Positions 1 to 8,220 of a stretch of 64,000 nt of DNA are shown here, one piece after another. Within the stretch, counting starts at the first letter, position 1; every line of letters starts with the position of its first letter. The position numbers and the translations under genes were made by a program. The stretch lies in assembly GCF_030269325.1 (NCBI RefSeq), contig NZ_BSTD01000002.1, positions 1,984,001 to 2,048,000 on the forward strand, written 5' to 3'. The DNA comes from Amycolatopsis sp. NBRC 101858 (GTDB taxonomy: Bacteria; Actinomycetota; Actinomycetes; Mycobacteriales; Pseudonocardiaceae). The notes below the pieces were generated by a model. That model searched no databases. It saw only the letters and a program-made list of their open reading frames with translations, and was not told the origin of the DNA.

Positions 1-774
1 TCGGTTCTCCCAGGGGACGGCGACGTGCACGAGCACGCCGAGGCCGGCCAGCGCCGCACGCTGGTCCTCGGGCGCGCCCGGGTCGGTGATCACTACGTCC
101 GCGCGATCGGCGGGACAGACGTGGGCGAGCGCGGCGCGGCCCCACTTGGCGCCGTCGGCGAGCACGATCGCCCGGGCCGCGACGTCGAGGGCCGCCCGCT
201 TGACCTCGGCGTCGCCCAGGTCGAACGCGGTGAGCCCGGCGTCGAGGCCGAACGCGCAGGGGCTCAGCACCGCGACGTCGAAGCGCAGGGCGCGCAGCGA
301 CGCGACGGTCAGCGGGCCCACCAGGGCCTGCTCCCCCGGCCTCGGCTCGCCACCCGGCAGGAGCAGCCGGACTTCCCCGTCGTCGGCCAGCTCCCGGGCC
401 GCGTGCAGGGAAAGCGGCATCACGGTGACCGGGCGCCCGCGCAGCAGCCGCGCGAGTTCCAGCGCGGTCGTGCCGCTGTCGAGGACGATCGTTTCGCCGT
501 CGCGGATCAGCTCGGCCGCCGCGGCCGCGATGGCCCGCTTCGCCGCGACCGCTTCCGTCGCGCGGGCGGCGAACGGCGGCTCGATCCCGGACGGCGACGC
601 CGGGACGGCTCCGCCGTGCACCCGCCGCAGCACCCCGCGCGAGGCGAGGTGGTCGAGGTCGCGGCGCACGGTCATCTCCGACGCGCCGGTCGCCGACGCC
701 AGGTCCGCGACGGCCACCTGGTCGGCGTCGCGCAGCCGCTCCACGATGATCCGCTGCCGTTCCGCACTCTTCAC
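1..774 (-). CDS. DeoR-family transcriptional regulator (C-terminus cut by window edge)
   Basis: The GTG start at 774 opens a protein beginning VKSAERQRIIVERL. An N-terminal DeoR winged helix-turn-helix follows, with the typical motif EMTVRRDLDHLASRGVLRR at about residues 32-50, then HGGAV. The rest matches the DeoR sugar-phosphate sensor domain: DGETIVLDSGTTALELA, then a G-rich segment, LRFDVAVLSPCAF and ADGAKWG. In this family the domain binds phosphorylated sugars and the protein represses sugar-catabolic genes. 258 codons are visible and the frame is still open at base 1, so only the last few residues are missing. It is transcribed away from the TetR gene at 898; the shared spacer carries an inverted repeat. 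The target genes are not visible. Confidence 0.88.
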   Translation of the reverse strand, partial: MKSAERQRIIVERLRDADQVAVADLASATGASEMTVRRDLDHLASRGVLRRVHGGAVPASPSGIEPPFAARATEAVAAKRAIAAAAAELIRDGETIVLDSGTTALELARLLRGRPVTVMPLSLHAARELADDGEVRLLLPGGEPRPGEQALVGPLTVASLRALRFDVAVLSPCAFGLDAGLTAFDLGDAEVKRAALDVAARAIVLADGAKWGRAALAHVCPADRADVVITDPGAPEDQRAALAGLGVLVHVAVPWENR

Positions 775-800
775 GCCGCGATGTTCGCAAGTCGCGAGCG

Positions 801-844
801 TTCGCACAACCGATTTGTTCGTCCGCTCACGTTGCTTGTGCGAA
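801..844. promoter_or_regulatory. Inverted repeat TTCGCACAA / TTGTGCGAA between DeoR and TetR genes
   Basis: Perfect 9-bp arms at 801-809 and 836-844 lie 26 bp apart in the 123-bp divergent spacer. The arrangement suits autoregulation by the DeoR protein (774, minus strand) or by the TetR protein (898, plus strand). Which one binds cannot be decided from the sequence. Confidence 0.45.
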
Positions 845-897
845 ACACCGCTGCGGCATGATGGGGCCGTGCACGCCGCCGAGACCACCGCGACCCC

Positions 898-1485
898 GTG
901 ACCGGGGGCTACCTGAAGGGCCGGATCCGCCGTGAGGACATCATCACGGCGGCGGCCGCGGCGTACGGCGAACTCGGCTACCAGGGCTCGTCGCTGCGGG
1001 AGATCGCCAAGCGCGTCGGGATTTCGCACGCCGGCCTCCTGTACTACTTCCCGACCAAGGAAGCCCTGCTCGCCGCCGTGCTGGAACGGCGTGACGCCGA
1101 GGACTCCGAGCGCGAGCAGCTCACGGTGCCGCCCGGTCTCGAAGTCCTGCGCCACTTCGTCGCGCTCGCCGAGCACAACGTCCGCCACCCCGGGATCGTC
1201 GACCTCTACTCCCGGCTCGCCGCCGAGGCCGTCGCCGCGGACCACCCGGCGCACGAGTACTTCGTGCGCCACTACCGGGCCGCGCGCGAAGGCGTGCGCG
1301 AGTCGTTCGCGGTCCTGGCCGCCCGCGGCGAACTGCGGGACGGCGTCGACCCGGGGATGGCGACCCTGACGTTCATCGCGCTGATGGACGGCCTGCAGGT
1401 GCAGTGGCTGACCGTCCCCGGTGACGTCGACCTGGTCGGATCGCTGCGCTTCTACCTGCAGAACGTGCTCACCGTCCCGGTCTAG
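898..1485 (+). CDS. TetR/AcrR-family transcriptional regulator
   Basis: A 195-residue one-component regulator. Residues about 8-55 form the TetR DNA-binding domain: REDIITAAAAAYGELGYQG, SLREIAKRVGISHAGLLYYF, then PTKEALLAAVL. The remainder is a helical ligand-binding domain resembling the TetR_C_6-like group (VALAEHNVRHPGIVDLYSRL). The GTG at 898 is the only start in frame that leaves the HTH intact. Its 3' end overlaps the convergent oxidoreductase gene by 4 bp. The ligand is unknown; the adjacent sugar oxidoreductase/isomerase pair is a plausible target, by proximity only. Confidence 0.88.
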   Translation: MTGGYLKGRIRREDIITAAAAAYGELGYQGSSLREIAKRVGISHAGLLYYFPTKEALLAAVLERRDAEDSEREQLTVPPGLEVLRHFVALAEHNVRHPGIVDLYSRLAAEAVAADHPAHEYFVRHYRAAREGVRESFAVLAARGELRDGVDPGMATLTFIALMDGLQVQWLTVPGDVDLVGSLRFYLQNVLTVPV

Positions 1486-2582
1486 AGGGTCTTCGCGTAC
1501 GGGTCCCAGCCCACCGGCAGCAGGGGCGGGACCTCGACGCTGCTGCCGACGTCCACGCTCTGCCCCCGGGTCAGGGACTCCTCGATGGCCAGCATCGTGT
1601 CGAGCACGTGGTAGGCCAGCTCGCCGGACGCGCGTTCCGGCTCGCCGGCGCGGATCGCCCGGGCCAGCTCCAGCGCCCCGGTGCCGCGGGAGGCCGCGTG
1701 CCCGGCGGGCGCCAGCTCTTCCGGCTCGTCCCGGTCGAGCAGGTGCAGCCGGGTCGGCTCGTCGAAGCGGTTGGGGTCGGGCAGGACGGCGGTGCCGAGG
1801 GTGCCGGTCAGCTCGACCAGCCCGGTCCGCTTGAGCGCCGAGTCGAAGCTCAGGACCAGCTGGGCGGACCCGCGGTCGAACTCGACGAGCGCGACGACCG
1901 TGGTCGGCACCGACACCGGGAACTCCGTCCCCGCCCGCGGCCCGGACCCGACGACGCGGGTGTCACGCGCCCGCCCGCCGGCCCCGGTGACGCGCCGGGC
2001 CGGGCCCAGCAGGTGCACCAAGGCCGTCAGGTAGTACGGGCCCATGTCGAGCAGCGGCCCGCCGCCCGGCTGGTAGTAGAACTCCGGCGCCGGGTGCCAG
2101 AGCTCCGGGCCCGCCACCTGGAACAACGCCAACGCGGTCAGGGGGCGGCCGATCCGGCCGTCGTCGACCGCCCGGCGCGCGGTCTGCAGCGCGGCACCGA
2201 GCACGGTGTCGGGCGCGCTCGCCACGCGCAAGTTCTTCTCCCGGGCGCGGTCCAGCAGCTTGCGGCCGGTCTCGCGGTCCAGCGCGAGGGGCTTCTCCGC
2301 CCAGACGTGCTTGCCCGCTTCGAGGGCGGCGAGCCCGACCTCGACGTGCGCCACGGGGACGGTCAGGTTGACCACGATTTCGACGTCGGCGTCGTCGAGC
2401 AGCTCGGCCACCGTGCCCGACTGCGGCACCCCGTACTTGGCCGCTTGGGCCGCGGCGCGCTCGGTGTCGAGGTCGGCGACCCGCAGCACGCGGACGTCCG
2501 GGAAGCTCGTCAGGTTCTCGAGGTAGGTGCCGCTGATGACGCCGGCGCCGACGATCCCGACGCCGACCGGCCCGCCGGTCAC
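1482..2582 (-). CDS. Gfo/Idh/MocA-family NAD(P)-dependent oxidoreductase
   Basis: A 366-residue enzyme with an N-terminal Rossmann fold (VGIVGAGVISGTYLENL) and the family signature EKPLALDRETGRKLLDRA (the Lys of EKP is the conserved catalytic/cofactor residue). The C-terminal alpha/beta domain includes GGGPLLDMGPYYLTALVHLLG, close to the substrate-binding GGG-D-H pattern. Members oxidise sugars, inositols or amino-sugar derivatives. The GTG start overlaps the stop of the upstream sugar-isomerase gene by 4 bp (GTGA), so the two are translationally coupled and probably act on the same carbohydrate. The substrate is not determinable here. Confidence 0.9.
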   Translation of the reverse strand: MTGGPVGVGIVGAGVISGTYLENLTSFPDVRVLRVADLDTERAAAQAAKYGVPQSGTVAELLDDADVEIVVNLTVPVAHVEVGLAALEAGKHVWAEKPLALDRETGRKLLDRAREKNLRVASAPDTVLGAALQTARRAVDDGRIGRPLTALALFQVAGPELWHPAPEFYYQPGGGPLLDMGPYYLTALVHLLGPARRVTGAGGRARDTRVVGSGPRAGTEFPVSVPTTVVALVEFDRGSAQLVLSFDSALKRTGLVELTGTLGTAVLPDPNRFDEPTRLHLLDRDEPEELAPAGHAASRGTGALELARAIRAGEPERASGELAYHVLDTMLAIEESLTRGQSVDVGSSVEVPPLLPVGWDPYAKTL

Positions 2583-3313
2583 CGGGCCGCGCCGGTCAGG
2601 AAGGTGCGGCTGGCGGCGATGGCCTCGAAGAGGTCGCCGTCGTAGGCGTCGAACTCGATCACGCGCAGCGCGTCCGGCGCGGCGGCGAGCACGTCGGCGA
2701 CGGGCACCCGGCCCCGCCCGGCGGGCAGCTGGCCGGTGGCGTCGGTGGCCAGGCCGCCGTCCTTGACGTGGATCGCCTTGACGCGGTCACCGAGCCGGCG
2801 CAGCAGGGCGGGCGCGTCCTCGCCGCCCGCGGTGGCCCAGTAGGTGTCGACCTCCAGCGCGACGGCCGGGTCGAGCTGGTCGGCGAACACCTCGAAGGCG
2901 CTGCGGGCGTCGATCCGGGACTCCAGCTCCCACCAGTGGTTGTGGTAGCCGACCTGGACCCCGTGCTCGGCCGCGACCTTGGCGGCGGCGTTGAGCGCGT
3001 CCGCCGTGGCGGCGATGTCGGCGGGGTCCTGCCACTGCTCCGGCTTGACGAGCGGGTCGATGACCAGGCCGATGCCCAGCTCGGCCGCCGCGGCGAAGAC
3101 GGCCGCCTGGTCGGCGCCGATCAGGCGGGCGTGCGCGGTCGGGGCGGTCAGGCCGTTGGCCGGCAGCCCGGCCCGCAGCGCTTCGACGTTCTCGACGACC
3201 CCGTACGGCTCGACTCGGGTGAAGCCGATCGCGGCGAGCCGCCGCAGGGTGTCGGCGGGGTCGGCCGCGAAGGCGTCGCGGACCGAGTACAGCTGCACGG
3301 AAAGCTCGCTCAT
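2579..3313 (-). CDS. Sugar phosphate isomerase/epimerase (xylose isomerase-like TIM barrel)
   Basis: A 244-residue AP_endonuc_2-type TIM barrel. It starts MSELSVQLYSVRDAF and contains GFTRVEPYG, VGYHNHWWEL, ALEVDTYWATAGG and KAIHVKDGG, the usual strand ends that carry metal-binding Glu, His and Asp. The ATG at 3313 is preferred over the GTG three bases upstream because AGGAG lies 6 nt before it. This is the first gene of a two-gene operon with the Gfo/Idh/MocA oxidoreductase, a common pairing in inositol or rare-sugar catabolism. The specific sugar is unknown. Confidence 0.88.
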   Translation of the reverse strand: MSELSVQLYSVRDAFAADPADTLRRLAAIGFTRVEPYGVVENVEALRAGLPANGLTAPTAHARLIGADQAAVFAAAAELGIGLVIDPLVKPEQWQDPADIAATADALNAAAKVAAEHGVQVGYHNHWWELESRIDARSAFEVFADQLDPAVALEVDTYWATAGGEDAPALLRRLGDRVKAIHVKDGGLATDATGQLPAGRGRVPVADVLAAAPDALRVIEFDAYDGDLFEAIAASRTFLTGAAR

Positions 3314-3351
3314 CACCGGCTCCTGGAGGTCACGGGGTTCCTTGAATTTCT

Positions 3352-3361
3352 ACCACCTGGT
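3352..3361. promoter_or_regulatory. Palindromic ACCACCTGGT element upstream of isomerase operon
   Basis: ACCA-CC-TGGT sits about 40 bp before the isomerase start inside an AT-richer patch (3343-3370) with flanking AATTT/AAATT. TGGT/ACCA half sites are typical of GntR-family operators, so this is a candidate operator or promoter for the oxidoreductase/isomerase operon. No matching regulator is adjacent except the TetR gene at 898. Confidence 0.35.
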
Positions 3362-3511
3362 CAAAATTGGCACCAGGGATTTCGCGGCCGGTCCACCGGA
3401 CGGCGGCACCGGCGTGCCGAGGCTCACTGCCGTCGTTGTTTTGGTCAGGGCCGGTTGGGGCAGTAACGCTTCGACGAGGTCAAGGCCGATCCGATCCGGG
3501 AGGTGCCGGTA

Positions 3512-3706
3512 GTGGACAGGGCAGGGGACGAAGTGGACACGGGGGCCGTCGGCCACCCGGCGTCCCGTCGCGACCTGACGGAACTGTCCGAGGCCGCACG
3601 CGACCTCGACCGCCGGATCGAGCAGCACCTCGCCCGGCTGCGCCGCGAACGCGCCGAGCGCGCCCGGGACGACATTCCTGACCAGCGGCTTCGGCCGAGC
3701 GGCTGA
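3512..3706 (+). CDS. Small hypothetical protein, helical and charged
   Basis: A 64-residue ORF. The GTG at 3512 has GGGAGG 8 nt upstream, which favours it over the GTG at 3503. The middle is a predicted amphipathic helix rich in Arg/Glu (LTELSEAARDLDRRIEQHL), and the tail is basic. No family is recognised. It lies 77 bp before the methyltransferase gene on the same strand. Third-position GC bias looks coding, but the short length keeps confidence moderate. Confidence 0.45.
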   Translation: MDRAGDEVDTGAVGHPASRRDLTELSEAARDLDRRIEQHLARLRRERAERARDDIPDQRLRPSG

Positions 3707-3783
3707 CCTCGCGTTTACCGCGCGGACCCGAGCTACTACGCTGGGTGGCCCCACGCCACGCGCCGAAGTCCTGCGAGGTCGCC

Positions 3784-4629
3784 ATGTCCGAGACGCTGTC
3801 CCCGAGCCAGAAGCCCGTCGGGGTCGACCCCGACCGGCCGAGCATCGCGCGGATCTACGACGGCTTCCTCGGCGGCAACAACTTCTACGAGGTCGACCGC
3901 GTGGTGATGGAGAAGATCCGCGCGGCCGTCCCGGAAGCGGTCGACATCGCCCGCGGCAACCGCGGTTTCCACAACCGCGCGCTGCGGATGCTGGCCGCCC
4001 AGACCAAGATCCGGCAGTTCGTCGACTGCGGGTCCGGGCTGCCGACGGCGGAGAACACGCACCAGATCGTCCAGCGCATCGACAAGGACCACACGGTCGT
4101 CTACATCGACAACGACCCGGTGGTCCTCGCGCACGGCCGGGCGCTGCTGGTGGAGAACGACTTCACGCACATGGTCGAAGCGGACATCTTCAAGCCGGAA
4201 GCGGTGCTCCGCGACGAGACCGTGCTCCAGCACATCGACTTCTCGGAGCCGGTCGCGCTGCTGCACGTCGGCACGATGCACCACTTCGAGGGCGACGGCG
4301 CGGCCGACGTCATGCGCGAGTACATCGACGCGCTCGCCCCGGGCTCGTACGTGGTGCTGTCGCACTTCTTCGACCCCGAGGTGCCGGAACTGACCGCGAT
4401 CGCCAAGCGCATCGAGGACATCCTGACCCAGGGCCCGCTCGGCGCCGGCCGGTTCCGCACGCGGGCGGAGATCGAAGCCATGCTGCCGGGGCTGGAGTTC
4501 CTCCCGCCGAACGCGACTTCCGGGCCGGGCCTCTCGGTGTGCGACGAGTGGTGGCCGGACGGCCCCCGGCTCACGCCCCTGTCGGGGTCGGCGAAGTGCG
4601 TCGCCGGGATCGTCGGCGTCAAGCGCTAG
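3784..4629 (+). CDS. SAM-dependent methyltransferase, DUF574/SAV2177 family
   Basis: A 281-residue protein of the actinobacteria-specific DUF574 (Methyltransf_19) family. Diagnostic parts are PSIARIYDGFLGGNNFYEVD at the N-terminus, RGNRGFHNRALR, FVDCGSGLPTAENTHQI (SAM-binding glycine loop), VVYIDNDPVVLAHGRALL (acidic residue for the ribose) and VLSHFFDP. The ATG at 3784 is chosen because the family normally begins close to the PS-ARIYD motif; an in-frame GTG lies 39 nt upstream. Family members are numerous in Streptomyces and Amycolatopsis, and their substrates are generally unknown. Confidence 0.9.
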   Translation: MSETLSPSQKPVGVDPDRPSIARIYDGFLGGNNFYEVDRVVMEKIRAAVPEAVDIARGNRGFHNRALRMLAAQTKIRQFVDCGSGLPTAENTHQIVQRIDKDHTVVYIDNDPVVLAHGRALLVENDFTHMVEADIFKPEAVLRDETVLQHIDFSEPVALLHVGTMHHFEGDGAADVMREYIDALAPGSYVVLSHFFDPEVPELTAIAKRIEDILTQGPLGAGRFRTRAEIEAMLPGLEFLPPNATSGPGLSVCDEWWPDGPRLTPLSGSAKCVAGIVGVKR

Positions 4630-4690
4630 CTCGATTCGCGGCGGCCGGACCGCCCGCTGCCGCCACCGGGTGGTCCGGCATGATGAGCCG

Positions 4691-5035
4691 GTGCCCCGTC
4701 GTGAGCTCCGCCCGCACCAGGTGTGGCTGATCGGCGTTCCACTCAACCTGCTGCTGGCCATCCCGTGCGCCTACCCGGTCGCGTACGCGATGCTGGGGAC
4801 GCAGGTCCTCGCCGGTGAGCTCGGGTGGGGCACGGTCGACCCGACCGTCGTCGACGACGGCGCGGGCCTCGTGATCGGGCTCGGCCTGGTCTTCCTGGTG
4901 TTCGCCGGGCTGGTCGTGGCCGGCTTGAACGCCCTGTTCGCCTTCCGCGCACCGCAGCTCAAAGCAGGCCGGTACTGGCTCGCGGTGGCGCTGCTGGTCG
5001 TGGTTCCCGACATCGTCTACTGGACCAACCGCTAA
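4691..5035 (+). CDS. Small integral membrane protein, unknown function
   Basis: About 114 residues with three likely membrane helices: VWLIGVPLNLLLAIPCAYPV near the start, LVIGLGLVFLVFAGLVVAGL in the middle and YWLAVALLVVVPDIVYW at the end. A GTG at 4670 would add seven residues. No conserved domain is recognised. It converges on the GH127 gene and overlaps that gene's stop by 4 bp. Confidence 0.6.
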   Translation: MPRRELRPHQVWLIGVPLNLLLAIPCAYPVAYAMLGTQVLAGELGWGTVDPTVVDDGAGLVIGLGLVFLVFAGLVVAGLNALFAFRAPQLKAGRYWLAVALLVVVPDIVYWTNR

Positions 5036-7887
5036 CGCAGCCGCCACAGGTGATCGGCGGTTCCGGTGTCGCCGAACTGCACCACCTGCGCGCTGTCGGC
5101 GGTCGACATCCGATCCACGCCGAGGACCTTCCCCGAGTTGCGGTTGACGATCCGGAACCAGCCGCTGCCGTCGTCGCGCAGGCGCCACAGGTGATCCGCC
5201 GACCCGTTGTCGGTGAACTGGACGACGATCGCACTGTCCGCTGTGGACCGCTGGTCGATCCCCAGCACCTTGCCCGAGTGGACGTTGCGGATCAGGAACC
5301 AGCCGTCGGCGGCGGCCTCGAACGTCCAGAGGTGGTCGTCGGTGCCGTTGTCGGCGAACTGCACGACCCGCCCGCCGTCCGATGTGGACATCTGGTCGAC
5401 GCCGAGCACCTTGCCGGAGTTGCGGTTCTCGACCCGGACCCGGCCGTCCGGGACCAGCCGCCAGACGTGGTCCGCCGTGCCGCTGTCGGCGAACTGCACC
5501 ACCTGCGCGCTGTCCGCAGTGGACATCTGGTCCACGCCCAGGACCTTGCCGGAGTTGCGGTTCTTCAGCCGCCACCAGCCGTCGCCGTTGTCGACGAGCT
5601 GCCAGAGGTGGTCCGCGGTGCCGTTGTCGGCGAACTGCACGACCTTCGCACTGTCCGCTGTGGACATCTGGTCCACGCCGAGCACCTTGCCGGAGTGGTG
5701 GTTGCGGATCCGGTACCAGCCGTCGCCGTTCGCGACGAGGTGCCAGACGTGGTCGTCGGTGCCGTTGTCGGCGAACTGCACCACGCGCGCACTGTCCGCT
5801 GTGGACATCTGATCGACGCCGAGCACCTTGCCGGAGTTGCGGTTCACGATCCGGAAGCCCGCTCCCCCGCCGCCGGGCGACCACGGGTGGCCGTTCGGGT
5901 CAGCCGTCGGGAACGACGTGACACGCAGGCGGGCCGCGCCCATGGGGATCAGCGTGACCGTCTCGACCGCCGCGTCGCTGCGGGCCGGTGACGCCTGCAG
6001 CGGCGTGACGACGTTCTGGTCGTCGGCCGTCCATTCGGCGATCTTCCGCGCGGGCGCGGTGATCTTGACCGGCGCGGTGTCCGGCGTGAACGGGTTGGCG
6101 GGCAGCGCACCGCCGGCCGCGGAGAAGGTCAGTGCCGCGCCGGGGGTGAGGCCGTAGTTCCAGGGCGTCGTCGCGTGCACCGCGTACTCGGGGAACTGCG
6201 CGTTCCCGCCGATCTGCTGGTAGCTCTCGCCGATCTTCAGCGAGTACGTCAGCGGGCCGTGGTCGACCGAGACGGAGTCGTGGTTCGCCGCCCAGGTCCG
6301 CGTCGTCGTGCGCTGCGGCAGGGTGAGCGTGACGACGTCGCCGTTCGCCCAGGTCCGGTCGACCTTGACGAACGACGGCCCGGCCGTCGCCGCGACCGTC
6401 GCCCCCGCCACGACGAGCCGGGGCGCGGCGCACCACGCGGGAATCCGGAAGTACAGCGGGAACGCGAGCGGCTTCGACGTCCGGACGGTGAAGGTGACCT
6501 GCTCGGAGAACGGGTAGGTGGTGTCCTCGGTGATGGTCACCGACGTGCCGTCGCCGACCTTCGCCGTGACGCTGCTGGCGGAGTACATCGCGGCGGCGAG
6601 ACCGTTGTCCGGCGTGGCCAGCCAGAGTTCTTCGGTGAAGTACGGCCAGCCCATGCCGTAGTTGTGGGGGCAGCAGCGGTACTGGTCGACGCCCGGCAGG
6701 TAGGCCTGCATCGCGAAGCCGTTCTGGAACTGGCCTTCGCTCTTGGGCACGTTGTCGAGGTCGACGCCGTTCGCGCTGGTGATGTAGTGGACGGCGCGCC
6801 CGGCCGGGTCTAGGGCGGCGGGCAGGGAGTTGAAGGCGAGGTCTTCGCAGCGGTCGGCCCAGACGGGGTCGCCGGTCAGCCGGGTGAGCAGCTGGTGGCT
6901 CGCCATGAACTCGACGATCCCGCAGGTCTCGAAGCCCTGCCGCGGGTCGCCGAAGCCGGGCCGCGCGTTCTCGTCCCCGGCGAAGCCGCCGCCGGCGAAC
7001 TGGCCGTAGGTGGCCATGACCGTGTTGTAGTCGGCGTAGGTGGCCTGGGTCAGGCTCGCGTTGCCGGACCGCAGGGCGTACTGAGCGGGTTCCCTGAAGC
7101 CCTGGGCGATGTTGACGTTGTGCAGGCTGGGCAGGTTGTTCACCCAGCTGGCGCCGAAGCTGTGGATCTTGTCGGCGAGGTCGAGCAGGAAGGTGTCACC
7201 GGTGCGGTTGAAGAGCCAGAAGACGCTGTCGAGGCCGTCACCCCAGCGGACGGACACCCAGCTGGAGTCGAACGCGCTCTTGCCCTGGGCGTTCATGTAG
7301 CGGAGGAAGCGGGTGAGGAACGGGATGACGCGGGTGTCGCCGGTGTACTCCTGCCAGGAGCGCAGGGCTTGCAGCAGCGGGAGGTACGGCCAGAAGTCGG
7401 GGCCGTTGTTGAGCGCGGTGCGCAGGGCGGTGGGGCCGAAGAAGCCGTCGGACTGCTGGGTGGCGAGGATGGCGTCGATCCACTTGGCGGCGGTGGCTTT
7501 CGCGGCGGCGTCCCCGGTGACGGCGGCGAGGTCGACGTAGCCCCGCAGCCAGTAGGGCACTTCTTCCCAGCCGGCGCGCTCGGGGTGGACCCAGCCGCTG
7601 GTGGCGAAGTCGAGGAAGTGCGAGGTCTCGGGGTAGTGGCCGCAGAGGCCGTCGAGCTGCAGTTTCAGCTGGCCGGCGAGCCAGCCTTGGGCGGTGACGG
7701 CCCCGGGAGGGAGCTTGAGGAAGGCGACGGGCTTCAGCGGAGCGGCGTTCGGGGTGTAGAGGCCGCCTGACGCGGGGGCGAGCTTCCTGACCGCGGCGGC
7801 CCCGGCTCGGCCGGCATTGGCACCGACCAGCACGGTGGCGGCGGCAACTCCGGCTCCGGCGACGAACTGCCTGCGGCTCAGCGACAC
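5032..7887 (-). CDS. Secreted GH127-type glycoside hydrolase with six RICIN-like repeats
   Basis: A 951-residue exported enzyme. The N-terminus has a Tat signal (SLSRRQFVAGAGVAAATVLV). The (alpha/alpha)6 catalytic module is of the GH127/DUF1680 beta-L-arabinofuranosidase family; FETCGIVEFM and the adjacent cysteine pair in YRCCPHNYGMGWPYF match the Cys/Glu cluster used by this family. The last ~280 residues are six near-identical ~45-residue repeats built on NSGKVLGVDQMSTADSA and DHLWRL, i.e. two RICIN/CBM13-like beta-trefoils. The start is GTG 7887; upstream codons in frame run through the operator region. Likely role: release of L-arabinose from plant polymers or glycoproteins outside the cell. 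Confidence 0.88.
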   Translation of the reverse strand: MSLSRRQFVAGAGVAAATVLVGANAGRAGAAAVRKLAPASGGLYTPNAAPLKPVAFLKLPPGAVTAQGWLAGQLKLQLDGLCGHYPETSHFLDFATSGWVHPERAGWEEVPYWLRGYVDLAAVTGDAAAKATAAKWIDAILATQQSDGFFGPTALRTALNNGPDFWPYLPLLQALRSWQEYTGDTRVIPFLTRFLRYMNAQGKSAFDSSWVSVRWGDGLDSVFWLFNRTGDTFLLDLADKIHSFGASWVNNLPSLHNVNIAQGFREPAQYALRSGNASLTQATYADYNTVMATYGQFAGGGFAGDENARPGFGDPRQGFETCGIVEFMASHQLLTRLTGDPVWADRCEDLAFNSLPAALDPAGRAVHYITSANGVDLDNVPKSEGQFQNGFAMQAYLPGVDQYRCCPHNYGMGWPYFTEELWLATPDNGLAAAMYSASSVTAKVGDGTSVTITEDTTYPFSEQVTFTVRTSKPLAFPLYFRIPAWCAAPRLVVAGATVAATAGPSFVKVDRTWANGDVVTLTLPQRTTTRTWAANHDSVSVDHGPLTYSLKIGESYQQIGGNAQFPEYAVHATTPWNYGLTPGAALTFSAAGGALPANPFTPDTAPVKITAPARKIAEWTADDQNVVTPLQASPARSDAAVETVTLIPMGAARLRVTSFPTADPNGHPWSPGGGGAGFRIVNRNSGKVLGVDQMSTADSARVVQFADNGTDDHVWHLVANGDGWYRIRNHHSGKVLGVDQMSTADSAKVVQFADNGTADHLWQLVDNGDGWWRLKNRNSGKVLGVDQMSTADSAQVVQFADSGTADHVWRLVPDGRVRVENRNSGKVLGVDQMSTSDGGRVVQFADNGTDDHLWTFEAAADGWFLIRNVHSGKVLGIDQRSTADSAIVVQFTDNGSADHLWRLRDDGSGWFRIVNRNSGKVLGVDRMSTADSAQVVQFGDTGTADHLWRLR
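5035..5865 (-). repeat. Six tandem ~135-bp repeats encoding the RICIN tail
   Basis: Six copies of a ~45-residue unit, each with NSGKVLG(V/I)D, (Q/R)MST-like and VVQF-D--T-DH-W motifs, make up the C-terminus of the GH127 protein. Nucleotide similarity is high enough for the copies to recombine. Six repeats of this length correspond to two beta-trefoil carbohydrate-binding domains. Confidence 0.85.
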
Positions 7888-7906
7888 GGGACGGCCTCCG
7901 CTCGTC

Positions 7907-7953
7907 TTTACAACGTTGTAAATACAGGTGTACTCGGTGGATACAACGTTGTA
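7907..7953. promoter_or_regulatory. Two LacI-type palindromic operators upstream of GH127 gene
   Basis: TTTACAACGTTGTAAA (7907-7922) is a perfect 16-bp palindrome. TACAACGTTGTA (7942-7953) repeats its core 33 bp further upstream. CG-centred palindromes with ACAACGTTGT cores are typical of LacI-family repressors of carbohydrate genes in actinobacteria. Their position 20-66 bp before the GTG start suggests sugar-responsive repression with two cooperating sites. No LacI-family gene lies in the window. Confidence 0.65.
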
Positions 7954-8075
7954 AATCCGCCGTTCGTCGGAGCCGCCGAAAGCCATGAGGGGCGGCAGGG
8001 CGGTCGCGCACAGGCGGCGGCTCGGGCCGGTCGGGACGCGCGGCGGGCCGGTCGGGGCGCGCGGGTGGCCCGACC

Positions 8076-8220
8076 GGCTCCGCACGCGGGCGGGCTACGG
8101 CACGTTCGGCGACACCGGGTCGGCTCCGCACGCGCGCAGGCTACGGCACGTTCGGCGACACGGGTCGGCTCCGCGCGCGAGCGGGCTACGGCACGTTCAG
8201 CGACACCGGGTCGGCTCCGC
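8076..8220. repeat. Three tandem ~45-bp repeats spanning the 3' end of the Trypco1 gene
   Basis: CTACGGCACGTTC recurs at 8095, 8141 and 8186, in units of 46 and 45 bp that also share GACACSGGGTCGGCTCCG-type flanks. The rightmost copy contains the last codons and TAG stop of the Trypco1 gene. The other two are downstream duplicates that still contain the same stop-codon context. The array fills much of the spacer between the operon end and the GH127 operators. Confidence 0.75.
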
